Source: Flavobacterium album | GTDB lineage: Bacteria > Bacteroidota > Bacteroidia > Flavobacteriales > Flavobacteriaceae | Assembly (NCBI RefSeq): GCF_003096035.1 | Contig: NZ_CP029186.1 | Coordinates: 2,641,001-2,705,000, forward strand | DNA length: 64,000 nucleotides | Reading direction: 5' to 3' | In this document: piece after piece, positions 33,794 through 42,960 of the stretch | Layout: each line of letters opens with the position of its first letter | How positions within the stretch are numbered: the first letter of the stretch is position 1 | Notes under the pieces: generated by a model | What the model saw: only the letters and a program-made list of their open reading frames with translations | Told to the model about the DNA's origin: nothing | The model's database searches: none | Position numbers and translations under genes: made by a program

Positions 33794-34603
33794 ATGGTAA
33801 ATGACAGGGAGTTAGAGGTGCTGATCAATGAGATCTACGAATACTATGGCTATGACTTTAGCGGGTATTCGCTTGCCTCGTTCAAAAGGCGTATTGACAG
33901 GCTTTACAATCTGGACAAGTTTGGGAATTTTGCCGAGTTCTTGTCTAAAGTCCGCACTGATACTGCTTATTTTAAACGGATGGTGGAGGAAATTACCGTA
34001 AATGTTACAGAGATGTTCCGCGACCCGCTGTTTTATAAAGTACTGCGCACAGAACTAATACCTGTACTGGCTACGAAGCCGTTTATACGGATATGGCATG
34101 CCGGATGCTCTACGGGTGAGGAAGTCTATTCGATGGCGATCATGCTCAAAGAAGCCGGGGTGCTGCATAAATCATTGCTCTATGCTACCGACCTGAACCC
34201 TACAGTGCTCGATACTGCCAAAATAGGGGTTTTCAATTTGCGAATGATGAAGCAGTATTCCGAAAACTACATAGCATCGGGCGGCAAAAAAGACTTTTCC
34301 GACTATTATACGGCACAATACGGCCTGGCGAAGTTCGGTGGAGACCTTACGGAGAAAATGGTGTTCTCGCAGCATAATCTGGTGTCAGATAGGTCGTTCA
34401 ATGAATTCGACCTGATAATGTGCCGCAATGTGATGATCTATTTTGATAAGGACTTGCAGGACAGGGCACTTGCCTTATTTGACGAAAGCCTTTCAAAGCT
34501 GGGATACCTGGCGCTTGGTACCAAGGAAACCATCAAATTCTCCGACCTGAAAAAAAACTACGAACAGGTAGACAAAGAAAAGATATGGAAGAAGATAAAA
34601 TAA
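33794..34603 (+). CDS. cheR: CheR-type protein-glutamate O-methyltransferase
   Basis: 269 residues. All-alpha N-terminal CheR domain (to about 70), then the SAM-binding domain with IWHAGCSTGEEVYSMAI, LYATDLNP and FDLIMCRNVMIYFD. Methylates glutamates, in classical systems on chemoreceptors. There is no chemoreceptor or CheA in the cluster; CheR here is paired with a hybrid kinase and CheB, an arrangement seen in many Bacteroidetes and whose target is not known. The end overlaps cheB by 19 bases. Confidence 0.92.
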   Translation: MVNDRELEVLINEIYEYYGYDFSGYSLASFKRRIDRLYNLDKFGNFAEFLSKVRTDTAYFKRMVEEITVNVTEMFRDPLFYKVLRTELIPVLATKPFIRIWHAGCSTGEEVYSMAIMLKEAGVLHKSLLYATDLNPTVLDTAKIGVFNLRMMKQYSENYIASGGKKDFSDYYTAQYGLAKFGGDLTEKMVFSQHNLVSDRSFNEFDLIMCRNVMIYFDKDLQDRALALFDESLSKLGYLALGTKETIKFSDLKKNYEQVDKEKIWKKIK

Positions 34604-35172
34604 TTTCAGGATGCAGGGTTCTCATCATCGGTGGTTCGGCCGGTAGCCTTGACGCACTACTGAAAATACTGCCTCATCTTACTGCAATCCCTTCTTTTTC
34701 GCTGGTTATTGTATTGCACCGCAGGAGCGGGGAGGACACTACGCTCGAAGAGCTTATCGCCGTGAAAACTTCCATACCCGTAACCGAAGTAGAGGACAAG
34801 ATACCATTATTACCGGGATGTATCTATATAGCGCCTTCAGACTATCACCTGCTTTTCGAAAATAACGGGACACTATCGCTGGATATTTCCGAAAAAATAA
34901 ATTACAGCAGGCCGAGCATTGACGTTGCATTTGAATCGGCTGCCGATATTTACGGCCCAAAGCTAACTGCTATACTGCTTTCCGGCGCCAATGCCGACGG
35001 TACACAAGGGCTTATTGCCGTAAAGAATGCTGGCGGTACCATCGTCGTACAAGACCCCGAAACCGCAGAAATGCCCTTTATGCCCCGCAATGCAATTGAA
35101 AATATGACGCCCGATCATATTTTAAACGTGGAAGAAATGATAGGGTTTATAGGAGGAGGGATTGGTTTGTGA
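34585..35172 (+). CDS. cheB: CheB-type protein-glutamate methylesterase, catalytic domain only
   Basis: 195 residues corresponding to the CheB catalytic domain with its Ser-His-Asp triad: S18 (IIGGSAGSLDAL), H45 (IVLHRRSG) and D138 (LLSGANADGTQG). The receiver domain of classical CheB is missing, so activity must be controlled by another protein, perhaps the response regulator encoded two genes upstream. Overlaps cheR by 19 bases, showing coupled translation. Confidence 0.92.
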   Translation: MEEDKIISGCRVLIIGGSAGSLDALLKILPHLTAIPSFSLVIVLHRRSGEDTTLEELIAVKTSIPVTEVEDKIPLLPGCIYIAPSDYHLLFENNGTLSLDISEKINYSRPSIDVAFESAADIYGPKLTAILLSGANADGTQGLIAVKNAGGTIVVQDPETAEMPFMPRNAIENMTPDHILNVEEMIGFIGGGIGL

Positions 35173-35192
35173 AACTGTTTACTAATATAAAA

Positions 35193-35696
35193 ATGAAAAC
35201 AATATTAAGTCTATTGCTATTTGCGCAAGTTGCAGTTTCATGCGCGCAATCGAAGAAAGAAAATCCAATTACACACGCTGACAAGACGGCAAATACATTT
35301 CCTTTACAAACAGGTCCGTTAAATGACTTTGAAGGTGTTTTTACAGATGCTCAAAAGAAAGATTTAAGTGAACGATTAGACAATTTTAAGGAGACTACCG
35401 ATAAGGAAATATTTGTTGTTTCAGTAGAGACGTATTTTCCAAAAGATGATTTTCAGGAATTCACGGTAAACCTGGCAAATGATTGGAAAAAAAACGGTGC
35501 AAACAATACTGTCTTTATTGTCTTTAGTAAAGAAAATAGAAAGATTGCACTATCTATATACCCGGGTACCACAAATTTAAAGGACAAAGATGCGCAGGAT
35601 GTAATTTCAGAAATAGTAATTCCGGAGTTTAAAAAAGGAAATTATTACGAGGCCATAAAACAAGGTATTACTGCGTTAATTTCCAAGTGGAAATAA
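35193..35696 (+). CDS. TPM-domain lipoprotein
   Basis: 167 residues from ATG 35193; an in-frame GTG at 35169 overlaps the cheB stop, but the signal sequence begins best at the ATG (MKTILSLLLFAQVAVSC, lipobox AVSC). The mature part is a TPM domain (LNDFEGVFTDAQKKDLSERL ... EIFVVSVETYFP ... LANDWKKNGANNTVFIVFSKENRKIAL), found in Psb32/YgcG proteins, some with phosphatase-like activity. Role unknown; the base composition is more AT-rich than the kinase genes upstream. Confidence 0.82.
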   Translation: MKTILSLLLFAQVAVSCAQSKKENPITHADKTANTFPLQTGPLNDFEGVFTDAQKKDLSERLDNFKETTDKEIFVVSVETYFPKDDFQEFTVNLANDWKKNGANNTVFIVFSKENRKIALSIYPGTTNLKDKDAQDVISEIVIPEFKKGNYYEAIKQGITALISKWK

Positions 35697-35814
35697 TCAT
35701 TGCATAGTTTTAAACAAAGATATATTTAAGGGCTATATAAATAGTTTGTGATATAATGCATATTTAGTAATAACCATAGTACTTGTTACGACTTTTGTTA
35801 TTTCCTAAATAAAA

Positions 35815-35845
35815 AAACCTTTAAATAATTGATATTTAAAGGTTT
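35815..35845 (-). terminator. Terminator of tRNA-Ser
   Basis: 12-bp perfect stem aaacctttaaat/atttaaaggttt with a 7-base loop, followed on the minus strand by seven T, 11 bases past the tRNA 3' end. Confidence 0.85.
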
Positions 35846-35855
35846 AAAATTTCAG

Positions 35856-35940
35856 CGGAGAAAGAGGGATTCGAACCCCCGGACCTGTTACAGTCAACAG
35901 TTTTCAAGACTGCCGCAATCGACCACTCTGCCATTTCTCC
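35856..35940 (-). tRNA. tRNA-Ser(UGA)
   Basis: Class II tRNA on the minus strand: acceptor GGAGAAA/TTTCTCC, discriminator G, anticodon loop CTTGAAA giving UGA, a long variable arm and the GGTTCGAATCC T-arm. CCA is not encoded. A matching promoter lies upstream and a terminator downstream. Confidence 0.95.
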
Positions 35941-35973
35941 AGTATGTCGCAAATCATTTCCTCATTGCGGTTG

Positions 35974-36003
35974 CAAATATAATAACCTTTTCCGGTTTTC
36001 CAA
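35974..36003 (-). promoter_or_regulatory. Promoter of tRNA-Ser
   Basis: On the minus strand TTG (36001-36003), 19 bases, then TATATTTG (35974-35981): an exact match to the Bacteroidetes primary sigma consensus TTG-N19-TAnnTTTG, 33 bases upstream of the tRNA. Confidence 0.85.
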
Positions 36004-36086
36004 ACACATTTGCAGTAAAAAACACAATTTATTTAGCTCGGCTTTTTAAGCATTTCATTGCGTGAATATTAAGAAAAGTAAAATAA

Positions 36087-37231
36087 TTAAAATTCTACAT
36101 ATTCGGTGATCTCAAGGCCGTAACCGATCATTCCAACACGCTTTGTCTGGCCCGAGTTGGTCAGCAGGCGGATCTTGCAGATATCAATGTCATGCAATAT
36201 CTGTGCACCGATGCCAAAATCCCTTTCGTCCATTTTTATCTGGGGGCTTTGCAAAGGCCCTGCGGCTGCAATTCTTTCAGCTCCTTGATCCTCGTGAGCA
36301 GCTCGGAAGGGGAGATCTCTTGGTTGATGAACAAAATAGCGCCTCTGCCTTCTTCATTGATGCGTCTGAACATATTGTCGAGCTTCCTGTCGGCATCATT
36401 GGTAAGCGTGCCCAGGATGTCGTTATTCACCTGCGTAGAGTTTATTCTTGTCAGTACCGGTTCTCCTATATTCCAGCTGCCTTTTGTAAGGGCGATATGT
36501 ACCTGCTTGTTCGTGGTTTGAACGTAAGCCCTCAGCCTGAAGGTACCAAAACGGGTTTCCATCTCGAAATCTTCTTTCTTCTGGATAAGGCTGTCGTGCT
36601 GCATCCTGTAGGCTACCAGGTCTTCTATCGAAACCAGCTTCAGGTCGAATCTCTTAGCTACCTCATACAGTTCAGGAAGCCGTGCCATGCTGCCGTCCTC
36701 ATTCATGATTTCACAAATAACGCCTGCAGGCTTAAAGCCTGCCAGCCTTGCGAAATCTATCGCGGCTTCGGTATGGCCTGTACGCCTTAATACACCACCT
36801 TCTTTGGCTATCAGTGGGAATATATGCCCGGGCCTTGCAAGGTCTGCCGGTTTTAGGTTCGGGTCCATCAGCGCCTCTACAGTCTTTGCCCTGTCATGTG
36901 CCGAGATACCTGTAGTAACACCATTCCCCAGAAGGTCTACTGAAACGGTGAATGCGGTTTGCATAGAATCGGTATTTCGGGTTACCATTACATGGAGGTC
37001 GAGTTCTTTACAGCGTTTTTCGGTTAGGGGAGTGCATATAAGGCCCCGGCCATGGGTAGCCATAAAGTTGATCATCTCGGGGGTGACTTTATCAGCAGCG
37101 GCAAGAAAATCGCCTTCATTTTCCCTGTCTTCATCATCCACCACAATAATTACTTTGCCTTGGCGGATATCTTCAATAGCTTCTTCTATGGTATTGAGCT
37201 GTATGCGTTCTTCAACTTGCATGTTAAGCAT
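36087..37231 (-). pseudogene. ribB: ribBA (DHBP synthase with degenerate GTP cyclohydrolase II domain), apparent frameshift near the 3' end
   Basis: Residues 1-205 are 3,4-dihydroxy-2-butanone 4-phosphate synthase (VVDDEDRENEGDF, THGRGLICTPL, GVTTGISAHDRAKT, RPGHIFPL, RRTGHTEA), which supplies the C4 unit of riboflavin. The C-terminal RibA-like domain lacks the three zinc Cys of GTP cyclohydrolase II: the SECLTGD..CDCG region reads NSTQVNNDILGTLTNDADRK, so it cannot be a working cyclohydrolase. The open frame stops at 36236 after GLCKAPR, yet the other frame continues as QIKMDERDFGIGAQILHDID to ITEYVEF and TAA at 36087, the normal flavobacterial RibBA ending. One missing C in the run at 36242-36246 explains it. 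The synthase half is intact. Overlaps the LptF/G gene by 8 bases. Confidence 0.85.
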
Positions 37232-38699
37232 CTTTTGGTTTTATTTTGAATACTTTATTGAATACTTTTTGCAGCGGCACTATCAATGGATCCCAGTTGA
37301 TGGTCACATTCATGTCATTCGTTGCCCTGTAGGTAAGGAATATAGCCAGTGGGCTTAATACAAAAGCCGACATCCAGGAGCCAAGGTAAGGAGGGATAGC
37401 ATTCTCCTGTGCCAGTTTTTTGCCGAAAGTATTGATAAAGTGGAATGTTATAAAAATGAGCACCGCAAAAACGATAGGTAAGCCAAGGCCGCCCTTGCGG
37501 ATAATAGCCCCGAGAGGTGCTCCAATGAAAAACATGAGCAGGCAGGCGTAAGCAATTACAAATTTATCGTAAAAAGCCAGCCAGTGGTTGTTTATGACCT
37601 TTAGCCTTTCAAATAGGCCTACTTTGCCCGAAGTGATAGTGCTTTCGGCGCTGGTGACGCTGTTGGTCGCGATCTCGAGTACTTTTCCCTTATCTTCTTT
37701 TGATGTTATGATCTCAATCAGTTTTGCAGGGATGCTGTCTTTTTTTACCGGTTTTAATGTATCCTTTCCGGGAAGGTTCAGCAATTGTCTTGGCGCCGTC
37801 AAAACAATGGCGGACCTTTGGGCAGCGTTCAGCGCTATGTTTTTGGCTTCTTTATTGTAATTGCCCTGCAGTGAGTCCAGCGTATAATTAAGCTCACTCA
37901 GGTTAAGCATGTTGTTGGTTTGCGCTATCTGCTCCTCATCGGTGCTGGCGTTGTTGAGCATGCTCAGGTCGATGTTCATTATCTGCTTCGTGAAGCTGCT
38001 TTTTGCAAATGGCTGCTTTTTGCGTTCAACCGGGTTTTTACTCGGTACATCTTCGTAATAATAGCCGTCATAAAGCTCAAGCTGCAACAGGTTCGAGGAT
38101 TCGCTGCTTTTTAAAAGTCCTTTTTTAGAGCGTATTATGGTCGCGTTGGAATTTCCTGGAATCCGCTTATGGATAGTAACGCCAGTAAGTTTCTCACCAT
38201 TTTCACCGGATTTTCTATCAACTTTGATGTTATAAGCTCCTATTGAGTTGAACTGGCCTTCCACGATCGCCATTGCCGGTTTCCGCTTAATGATGTTGGC
38301 CCGCAGGTTAATGAATTTGTATTCCGCCTTAGGGATTATATCGTTCGCAAAGAAAAATGCCACAATGCTGAGCCCGAAAATAAATATCATAAGGCTCCTC
38401 ATGGCCCTGCTCAGGGATATGCCCGCCGATTTCATAGCAGCAAATTCATAATTTTCGGCAAAATCCCCGAAAGTCATGATCGAAGCCAGCAATATGGAAA
38501 GCGGCAGTACTAACGGCACCACCTTAGGAGCGTAGAATATCAGGAATTTCGCGATCACGCCCGCATCCAGGTCCTTACCGGCAAGCTCTGCTATAAACAG
38601 CCATATTGCCTGCAAAATAAAGATGAAGAACAGGATAACGAATACCGACGCGAACGTCTTTATAAAAGAGATAAGGATGTAACGGTCTAGAATTTTCAC
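37224..38699 (-). CDS. LptF/LptG family LPS export permease
   Basis: 491 residues. Transmembrane helices cluster at the N-terminus (about 10-115: SFIKTFASVFVILFFIFIL, PLVLPLSILLASIMTFG) and the C-terminus (about 375-465), with a large periplasmic beta-jellyroll domain between, longer than in proteobacteria. This is the YjgP/YjgQ permease that extracts lipopolysaccharide from the inner membrane with LptB. It sits between lolA and ribBA, an order I know from other Flavobacteriia. LptF and LptG cannot be told apart by eye. Confidence 0.9.
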   Translation of the reverse strand: MKILDRYILISFIKTFASVFVILFFIFILQAIWLFIAELAGKDLDAGVIAKFLIFYAPKVVPLVLPLSILLASIMTFGDFAENYEFAAMKSAGISLSRAMRSLMIFIFGLSIVAFFFANDIIPKAEYKFINLRANIIKRKPAMAIVEGQFNSIGAYNIKVDRKSGENGEKLTGVTIHKRIPGNSNATIIRSKKGLLKSSESSNLLQLELYDGYYYEDVPSKNPVERKKQPFAKSSFTKQIMNIDLSMLNNASTDEEQIAQTNNMLNLSELNYTLDSLQGNYNKEAKNIALNAAQRSAIVLTAPRQLLNLPGKDTLKPVKKDSIPAKLIEIITSKEDKGKVLEIATNSVTSAESTITSGKVGLFERLKVINNHWLAFYDKFVIAYACLLMFFIGAPLGAIIRKGGLGLPIVFAVLIFITFHFINTFGKKLAQENAIPPYLGSWMSAFVLSPLAIFLTYRATNDMNVTINWDPLIVPLQKVFNKVFKIKPKDA

Positions 38700-38705
38700 C
38701 GGAAA

Positions 38706-39356
38706 TTAATCTAATCTATTAATGTAATAATTAGGATATTTACTTTCGGTAAAGGTAAAGTGATTTTTTGACAAAGGCTGGTTTGTTTTGAAAGAATTTA
38801 TGGTTATTACCATTTTAGTCCCATCCTTTTCGGTCCTGATGTAATTAAAAATGTGTTTTGTCTGCGTATCAACCCCTATCAGGATTTCCTTTGTGGGATC
38901 TTTTGCATTCAGCGGGTTTAGCTTTATGTACTGTATTTTCCTTCCTTTGATCTTTTGCAGGATATCCCATGAGTACTTGTACCCCGAATTGAAAAAGGTA
39001 AGCATCTTCGAAGGTGTCAGCTCATCCGACTTTTGGTCGTCATATTTGGAAATGGTTATTTCCTCATCCTCAGGGACAATGTTGTATACTTTCTTCCCGT
39101 CAAATATACGCGTCATACCCATAAAATTAAGCACATACTGGTTGCCTTTCTGTACAACGGTGCCTTTGCTTTCCTGGTTCAGGTTTTGTTTCGGATTGCT
39201 TACGGAATATTTAAAGTCTATTGTGATATTCTCATAACTTTTTACTTTCGCGCTCACCTGGTCGAGGAGCGCTTTTGCCTTTGCGGCATCCTGCGCTTTT
39301 GCCGGGAGGCTTAGGGCTATGATAAAAAGTGTAATGATCCTGATAATCCTTTGCAT
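38706..39356 (-). CDS. lolA: Outer-membrane lipoprotein carrier LolA
   Basis: 216 residues from ATG 39356, which overlaps the ftsK stop region; the longer frame from 39422 runs inside ftsK and is unlikely. Signal peptide MQRIIRIITLFIIALSLPAKAQ. The LolA domain follows (DQVSAKVKSYENITIDFKYS ... GMTRIFDGKKVYNIVPEDEEI ... FTFTESKYPNYYI). A periplasmic chaperone carrying lipoproteins to the outer membrane; with LptF/G next door it forms an envelope-biogenesis block. Confidence 0.9.
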   Translation of the reverse strand: MQRIIRIITLFIIALSLPAKAQDAAKAKALLDQVSAKVKSYENITIDFKYSVSNPKQNLNQESKGTVVQKGNQYVLNFMGMTRIFDGKKVYNIVPEDEEITISKYDDQKSDELTPSKMLTFFNSGYKYSWDILQKIKGRKIQYIKLNPLNAKDPTKEILIGVDTQTKHIFNYIRTEKDGTKMVITINSFKTNQPLSKNHFTFTESKYPNYYINRLD

Positions 39357-39357
39357 G

Positions 39358-41871
39358 CTAAAAGTCGTTTTCTTCATTTTTGAAAAATTGCTCAAGGGAA
39401 ACAAGATCGGGGATAAGTACATTACGGGCTTTACTGCCTTCGAACGGGCCTACTATACCGGCTGCTTCCAGCTGGTCTATTAGCCTTCCAGCGCGGTTAT
39501 AGCCCAGTTTTAGTTTTCGCTGAAGCAATGATGCCGAGCCTTGCTGGGCGGTAACGATCACTTCTGCAGCTTCCCTGAACATTGAATCTCTTTCGGAGAT
39601 ATCTATATCAAGATTAATGCCACTTTCTTCTCCAAAATATTCCGGAAGCAGGTAGGCATCGGGATACCCTTTCTGCGAACCGATGAATTCAGTGATCTTT
39701 TCCACTTCCGGCGTATCCACAAATGCACACTGCACACGCACCAGGTCATTGCCCTGTGTATAAAGCATGTCCCCGCGGCCTATAAGCTGGTCGGCGCCCT
39801 GGCTGTCGAGGATGGTACGCGAATCGATCTTAGACGTTACACGGAAAGCAATCCTCGCAGGGAAGTTGGCTTTGATGATACCGGTAATAACGTTTACCGA
39901 TGGCCTCTGTGTAGCAATGATAAGGTGGATACCGATAGCCCTTGCCAGCTGTGCCAATCGGGCGATAGGTGTCTCCACTTCTTTGCCGGCCGTCATGATA
40001 AGGTCGGCAAATTCATCTACTACCAAAACAATGTAAGGCAGGAACTTATGCCCATTCTCGGGGTTCAGCCTCCTTTGACGGAATTTCTCATTATATTCTT
40101 TAATGTTCCTTACCGATGCATCCTTAAGCAGGTTGTAGCGGTTGTCCATTTCGATACAAAGGGAGTTGAGCGTATTGATAACCTTCGTGTTGTCGGTAAT
40201 GATGGCATCGCCGCCATCGGGCAGTTTTGCGAGGTAATGCCTTTCTATTTTATTAAAAAGTGTAAGCTCTACCTTTTTAGGGTCTACCAAAACGAATTTT
40301 ACCTCTGCCGGGTGCTTTTTATAAAGGAGCGAGGTGAGGACGGCATTCAATCCAACCGATTTACCCTGTCCGGTAGCTCCCGCCATCAGCATGTGCGGCA
40401 TCTTGGCAAGGTCGGCCACAAACGTTTCATTGGATATGGTTTTTCCCAAAGCAATAGGAAGCTCCATTTCCGCTGTCTGGAATTTTGGCGAGCCAATAAC
40501 GCTTTTCATAGAAACAGTCGAAGGGTTCTTATTAGGAACCTCTATACCTATCGTACCTTTTCCTGGGATAGGCGCAATGATACGGATGCCCAGAGCCGAA
40601 AGCGAAAGGGCAATGTCGTCTTCAAGGTTTTTGATCTTCGAAATACGGATGCCCGCTTCCGGTACAATCTCGTATAGCGTAACCGTCGGGCCTACAGTAG
40701 CTTTTATCTGTGCAATGTCGATTTTGTAATTGCGCAGCGTTTCTACAATCCTGTTCTTGTTCTCTTCCAGTTCTTCCTGGTTAATGGTAATGCCGCCCGA
40801 AGAATAGTCTTTTAATAATTCTATCGATGGGAACTGGTAATTTGACAGCTCAAGGGTAGGGTCGAATTCACCAAAATCCTTCACAAGCTTTGCAGCCAGG
40901 TTTTCTTCAACTACATCTTCCTCTGCAAATTTCTCAATTACAAAGCTGTCATCATCCGTCTCGATGATCTCATGTGCAGGGGGGGTATATTCAACCGGCT
41001 TTGGTTTTATCGCGGGTTCAAGGTTTATTTCTGACGAATGCTCTATAGTTGGTTTTAAAGCTTCACGGTTGATCTCGAATTGCGAAGGCGGCGGGGTTGG
41101 AGTAACCGTGCGTACTATCATTTCGGGCTCCTCCTCGTCTTCTTCGTTTTCTTCATGGTATGTTGTCGCAGAAGTATCCGTTACCGAATAAGGCATCGGT
41201 GCAGGCGTAGGAATATTGGCAGCATCTGGCGTGTGTTGCGGCTCCGGTGTTGTTTCGAGTTCTTCCTCAATCTCTTTTCGCCTTTTTTCGAAAAACAGCT
41301 TAATGGCATCCGGCGACATTTTTACCCTGAATATTAGGAAAACGAACAGCCCGAAAATAAGCAGCAGCAACGTGCCCGTACTTGCCAGGTAGTCCTGCAT
41401 GAAAAGGTTCATTTCATATCCTATGACACCGCCAAGCTCCGGCAGGTAAGCATTGAAGAACCCGAAAAGGATCGAAACGATCACAACAAGGTACAGGTCC
41501 CAAAATAATGTTTTTTTGAGCTTTTTTACAGGCAGGTCCAATACGAGGTAAGCGCCTGTTAAAAAGAAAAAGCGTATCAGTATAAAGGAAGCGACACCAA
41601 AGCCGTGATACAGGAACAGGTCGGCTAAAAAAGCCCCGAGTTTCCCAAGCCAGTTGTGCACGGTTTCATTGCGATTGCTAAAAGCCGACAGCTCGCTTTG
41701 GTCGTAGTCCCAATAGAGGAAATAAGAAATGAAAGAAAGGAGCAAGGCCACCGAGAACAGGAAAAACAAAACGCCGAGCAATACCTTATGCTGGCGCGAT
41801 AAGCCCCATTTTTTCTTTTCTGATGCCGGTTTGTCTGCTGTGCCTGTGGTTTCTTTTTTGCCCTTTGCCAT
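39358..41871 (-). CDS. ftsK: FtsK/SpoIIIE DNA translocase
   Basis: 837 residues. Four to five N-terminal transmembrane helices (about 25-190), an acidic/proline linker (to about 340), alpha domain, motor domain with Walker A GATGQGKSVGLN near 495 and Walker B YIVLVVDEFADL, and the C-terminal winged-helix gamma domain (LLQRKLKLGYNRAGRLIDQLE) that reads KOPS-like sequences. It pumps DNA through the septum and supports chromosome-dimer resolution. Ends 2 bases before lolA starts. Confidence 0.95.
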   Translation of the reverse strand: MAKGKKETTGTADKPASEKKKWGLSRQHKVLLGVLFFLFSVALLLSFISYFLYWDYDQSELSAFSNRNETVHNWLGKLGAFLADLFLYHGFGVASFILIRFFFLTGAYLVLDLPVKKLKKTLFWDLYLVVIVSILFGFFNAYLPELGGVIGYEMNLFMQDYLASTGTLLLLIFGLFVFLIFRVKMSPDAIKLFFEKRRKEIEEELETTPEPQHTPDAANIPTPAPMPYSVTDTSATTYHEENEEDEEEPEMIVRTVTPTPPPSQFEINREALKPTIEHSSEINLEPAIKPKPVEYTPPAHEIIETDDDSFVIEKFAEEDVVEENLAAKLVKDFGEFDPTLELSNYQFPSIELLKDYSSGGITINQEELEENKNRIVETLRNYKIDIAQIKATVGPTVTLYEIVPEAGIRISKIKNLEDDIALSLSALGIRIIAPIPGKGTIGIEVPNKNPSTVSMKSVIGSPKFQTAEMELPIALGKTISNETFVADLAKMPHMLMAGATGQGKSVGLNAVLTSLLYKKHPAEVKFVLVDPKKVELTLFNKIERHYLAKLPDGGDAIITDNTKVINTLNSLCIEMDNRYNLLKDASVRNIKEYNEKFRQRRLNPENGHKFLPYIVLVVDEFADLIMTAGKEVETPIARLAQLARAIGIHLIIATQRPSVNVITGIIKANFPARIAFRVTSKIDSRTILDSQGADQLIGRGDMLYTQGNDLVRVQCAFVDTPEVEKITEFIGSQKGYPDAYLLPEYFGEESGINLDIDISERDSMFREAAEVIVTAQQGSASLLQRKLKLGYNRAGRLIDQLEAAGIVGPFEGSKARNVLIPDLVSLEQFFKNEENDF

Positions 41872-41906
41872 TTAAATTTTTCTTGACTGTAAAAATATCA
41901 ATAAAT

Positions 41907-42281
41907 TTAAAAAAGCAATACTACTTTGGGATAATAAATTATTATACCGACAACCATAGCTGCCAGGGCTGCAAAGCATACAGCCCCGGAAGCAATATCT
42001 TTTATAAATCCGATCTTTTCATGGAAATCGGGATGTATGAAATCGCAGATCTTCTCCACGGCAGTATTAGCGCCTTCAATGGCAAGCACGAGGCCTATGG
42101 CAAAAGTCTGCAGCATCCATTCTGTTGCCGAGATCTTAAAATAAAACCCTGCAACAGTTATGATGATAGCTATAAAGAATTGCACCATAATGCTATGCTC
42201 GCTCGTCACGAGCCTGTAGGCCCCCTTTACAGAATAGCCAACGCTTTTCAGCCTGCCTTTTACAAATCTGTTGTCTTTCAT
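41907..42281 (-). CDS. dgkA: Diacylglycerol/undecaprenol kinase family protein
   Basis: 124 residues, three transmembrane helices, with the DgkA signature EGANTAVEKICDFIHPDFHEKIGFIKDIASGAV (written in parts: catalytic Glu in AIEGANTAVE, then KDIASGAV). Such short kinases recycle diacylglycerol or phosphorylate undecaprenol. Its ATG directly abuts the tpx stop, so the two are translated together. Confidence 0.9.
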   Translation of the reverse strand: MKDNRFVKGRLKSVGYSVKGAYRLVTSEHSIMVQFFIAIIITVAGFYFKISATEWMLQTFAIGLVLAIEGANTAVEKICDFIHPDFHEKIGFIKDIASGAVCFAALAAMVVGIIIYYPKVVLLF

Positions 42282-42782
42282 TTAGTTGAGTGCTGCAAGG
42301 GCTTTATCATAATCCGGCTCGTCTTTAATGTCCGGCACCTGTTCCGTATACGTAATATTACCTTCTTCATCAAGCACTATTACCGATCTTGAATGCAGCC
42401 CTTCAAGCGGACCCGAAGTTATGGTAAGCCCATACGTTGTACCAAAGCTGCCGTCCTTAAAATCCGATAATGTTATTACATTACTAAGGCCTTCAGCGCC
42501 GCAAAAACGGTTAAGGGCAAATGGTAAGTCGCGCGATATGCAAAGCACTTTCGTATTTTCAAGGTTGCCTGCCTGTTCATTAAATTTCCTTACTGATGTT
42601 GCGCATGTACCGGTATCAATACTCGGGAAAATGTTTAAAACAAGCCTGCTGCCTTTAAAGTCTTCTAATGATGCTTTAGACAGGTCGCCTTTTATAAGAG
42701 TGAAGCCAGGAGCTTTAGTGCCTTTTGCAGGCAGTTCGCCGATAGTTGTGATGGGGTTTCCACCCAGTGTAATATTAGCCAT
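42282..42782 (-). CDS. tpx: Thiol peroxidase (Tpx)
   Basis: 166 residues from ATG 42782; the open frame upstream to 42884 runs through a palindromic element and is not coding. Peroxidatic C60 in [13 protein letters not shown] and resolving C94 (NRFCGAEG) match the C61/C95 pair of E. coli Tpx. Reduces hydroperoxides using thioredoxin. First gene of the tpx-dgkA-ftsK-lolA-lptFG-ribBA chain. Confidence 0.94.
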   Translation of the reverse strand: MANITLGGNPITTIGELPAKGTKAPGFTLIKGDLSKASLEDFKGSRLVLNIFPSIDTGTCATSVRKFNEQAGNLENTKVLCISRDLPFALNRFCGAEGLSNVITLSDFKDGSFGTTYGLTITSGPLEGLHSRSVIVLDEEGNITYTEQVPDIKDEPDYDKALAALN

Positions 42783-42836
42783 TTGTGTTCTTTTAGAAAC
42801 ACAAAAGTAAGGATTTATAAATGGAAAACAATAATG

Positions 42837-42955
42837 GTTTTTGCCACGAATTACACGAATTCCCCAAATTATTCCTAAAGTCATTTAATAGCAGATGCAT
42901 TTCTTTATGGGTTATTATTGGAATTTGTGTAATTCGTGTAATTCGTGGCAAAAAC
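42837..42955. repeat. Perfect 25-bp inverted repeat
   Basis: Arms at 42837-42861 (gtttttgccacgaattacac...) and 42931-42955 are exact complements with a 69-base loop. It fills the gap between the HMA-MauE gene and tpx. The word pattern (cgtgtaattcgtggcaaa) is typical of palindromic elements dispersed in Flavobacterium genomes. Confidence 0.85.
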
Positions 42956-42960
42956 GAAAT

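Noticed and set aside
42783..42884. Longer start for thiol peroxidase
   Set aside because: The extension would be encoded by the arm of a 25-bp inverted repeat; the family start matches ATG 42782.
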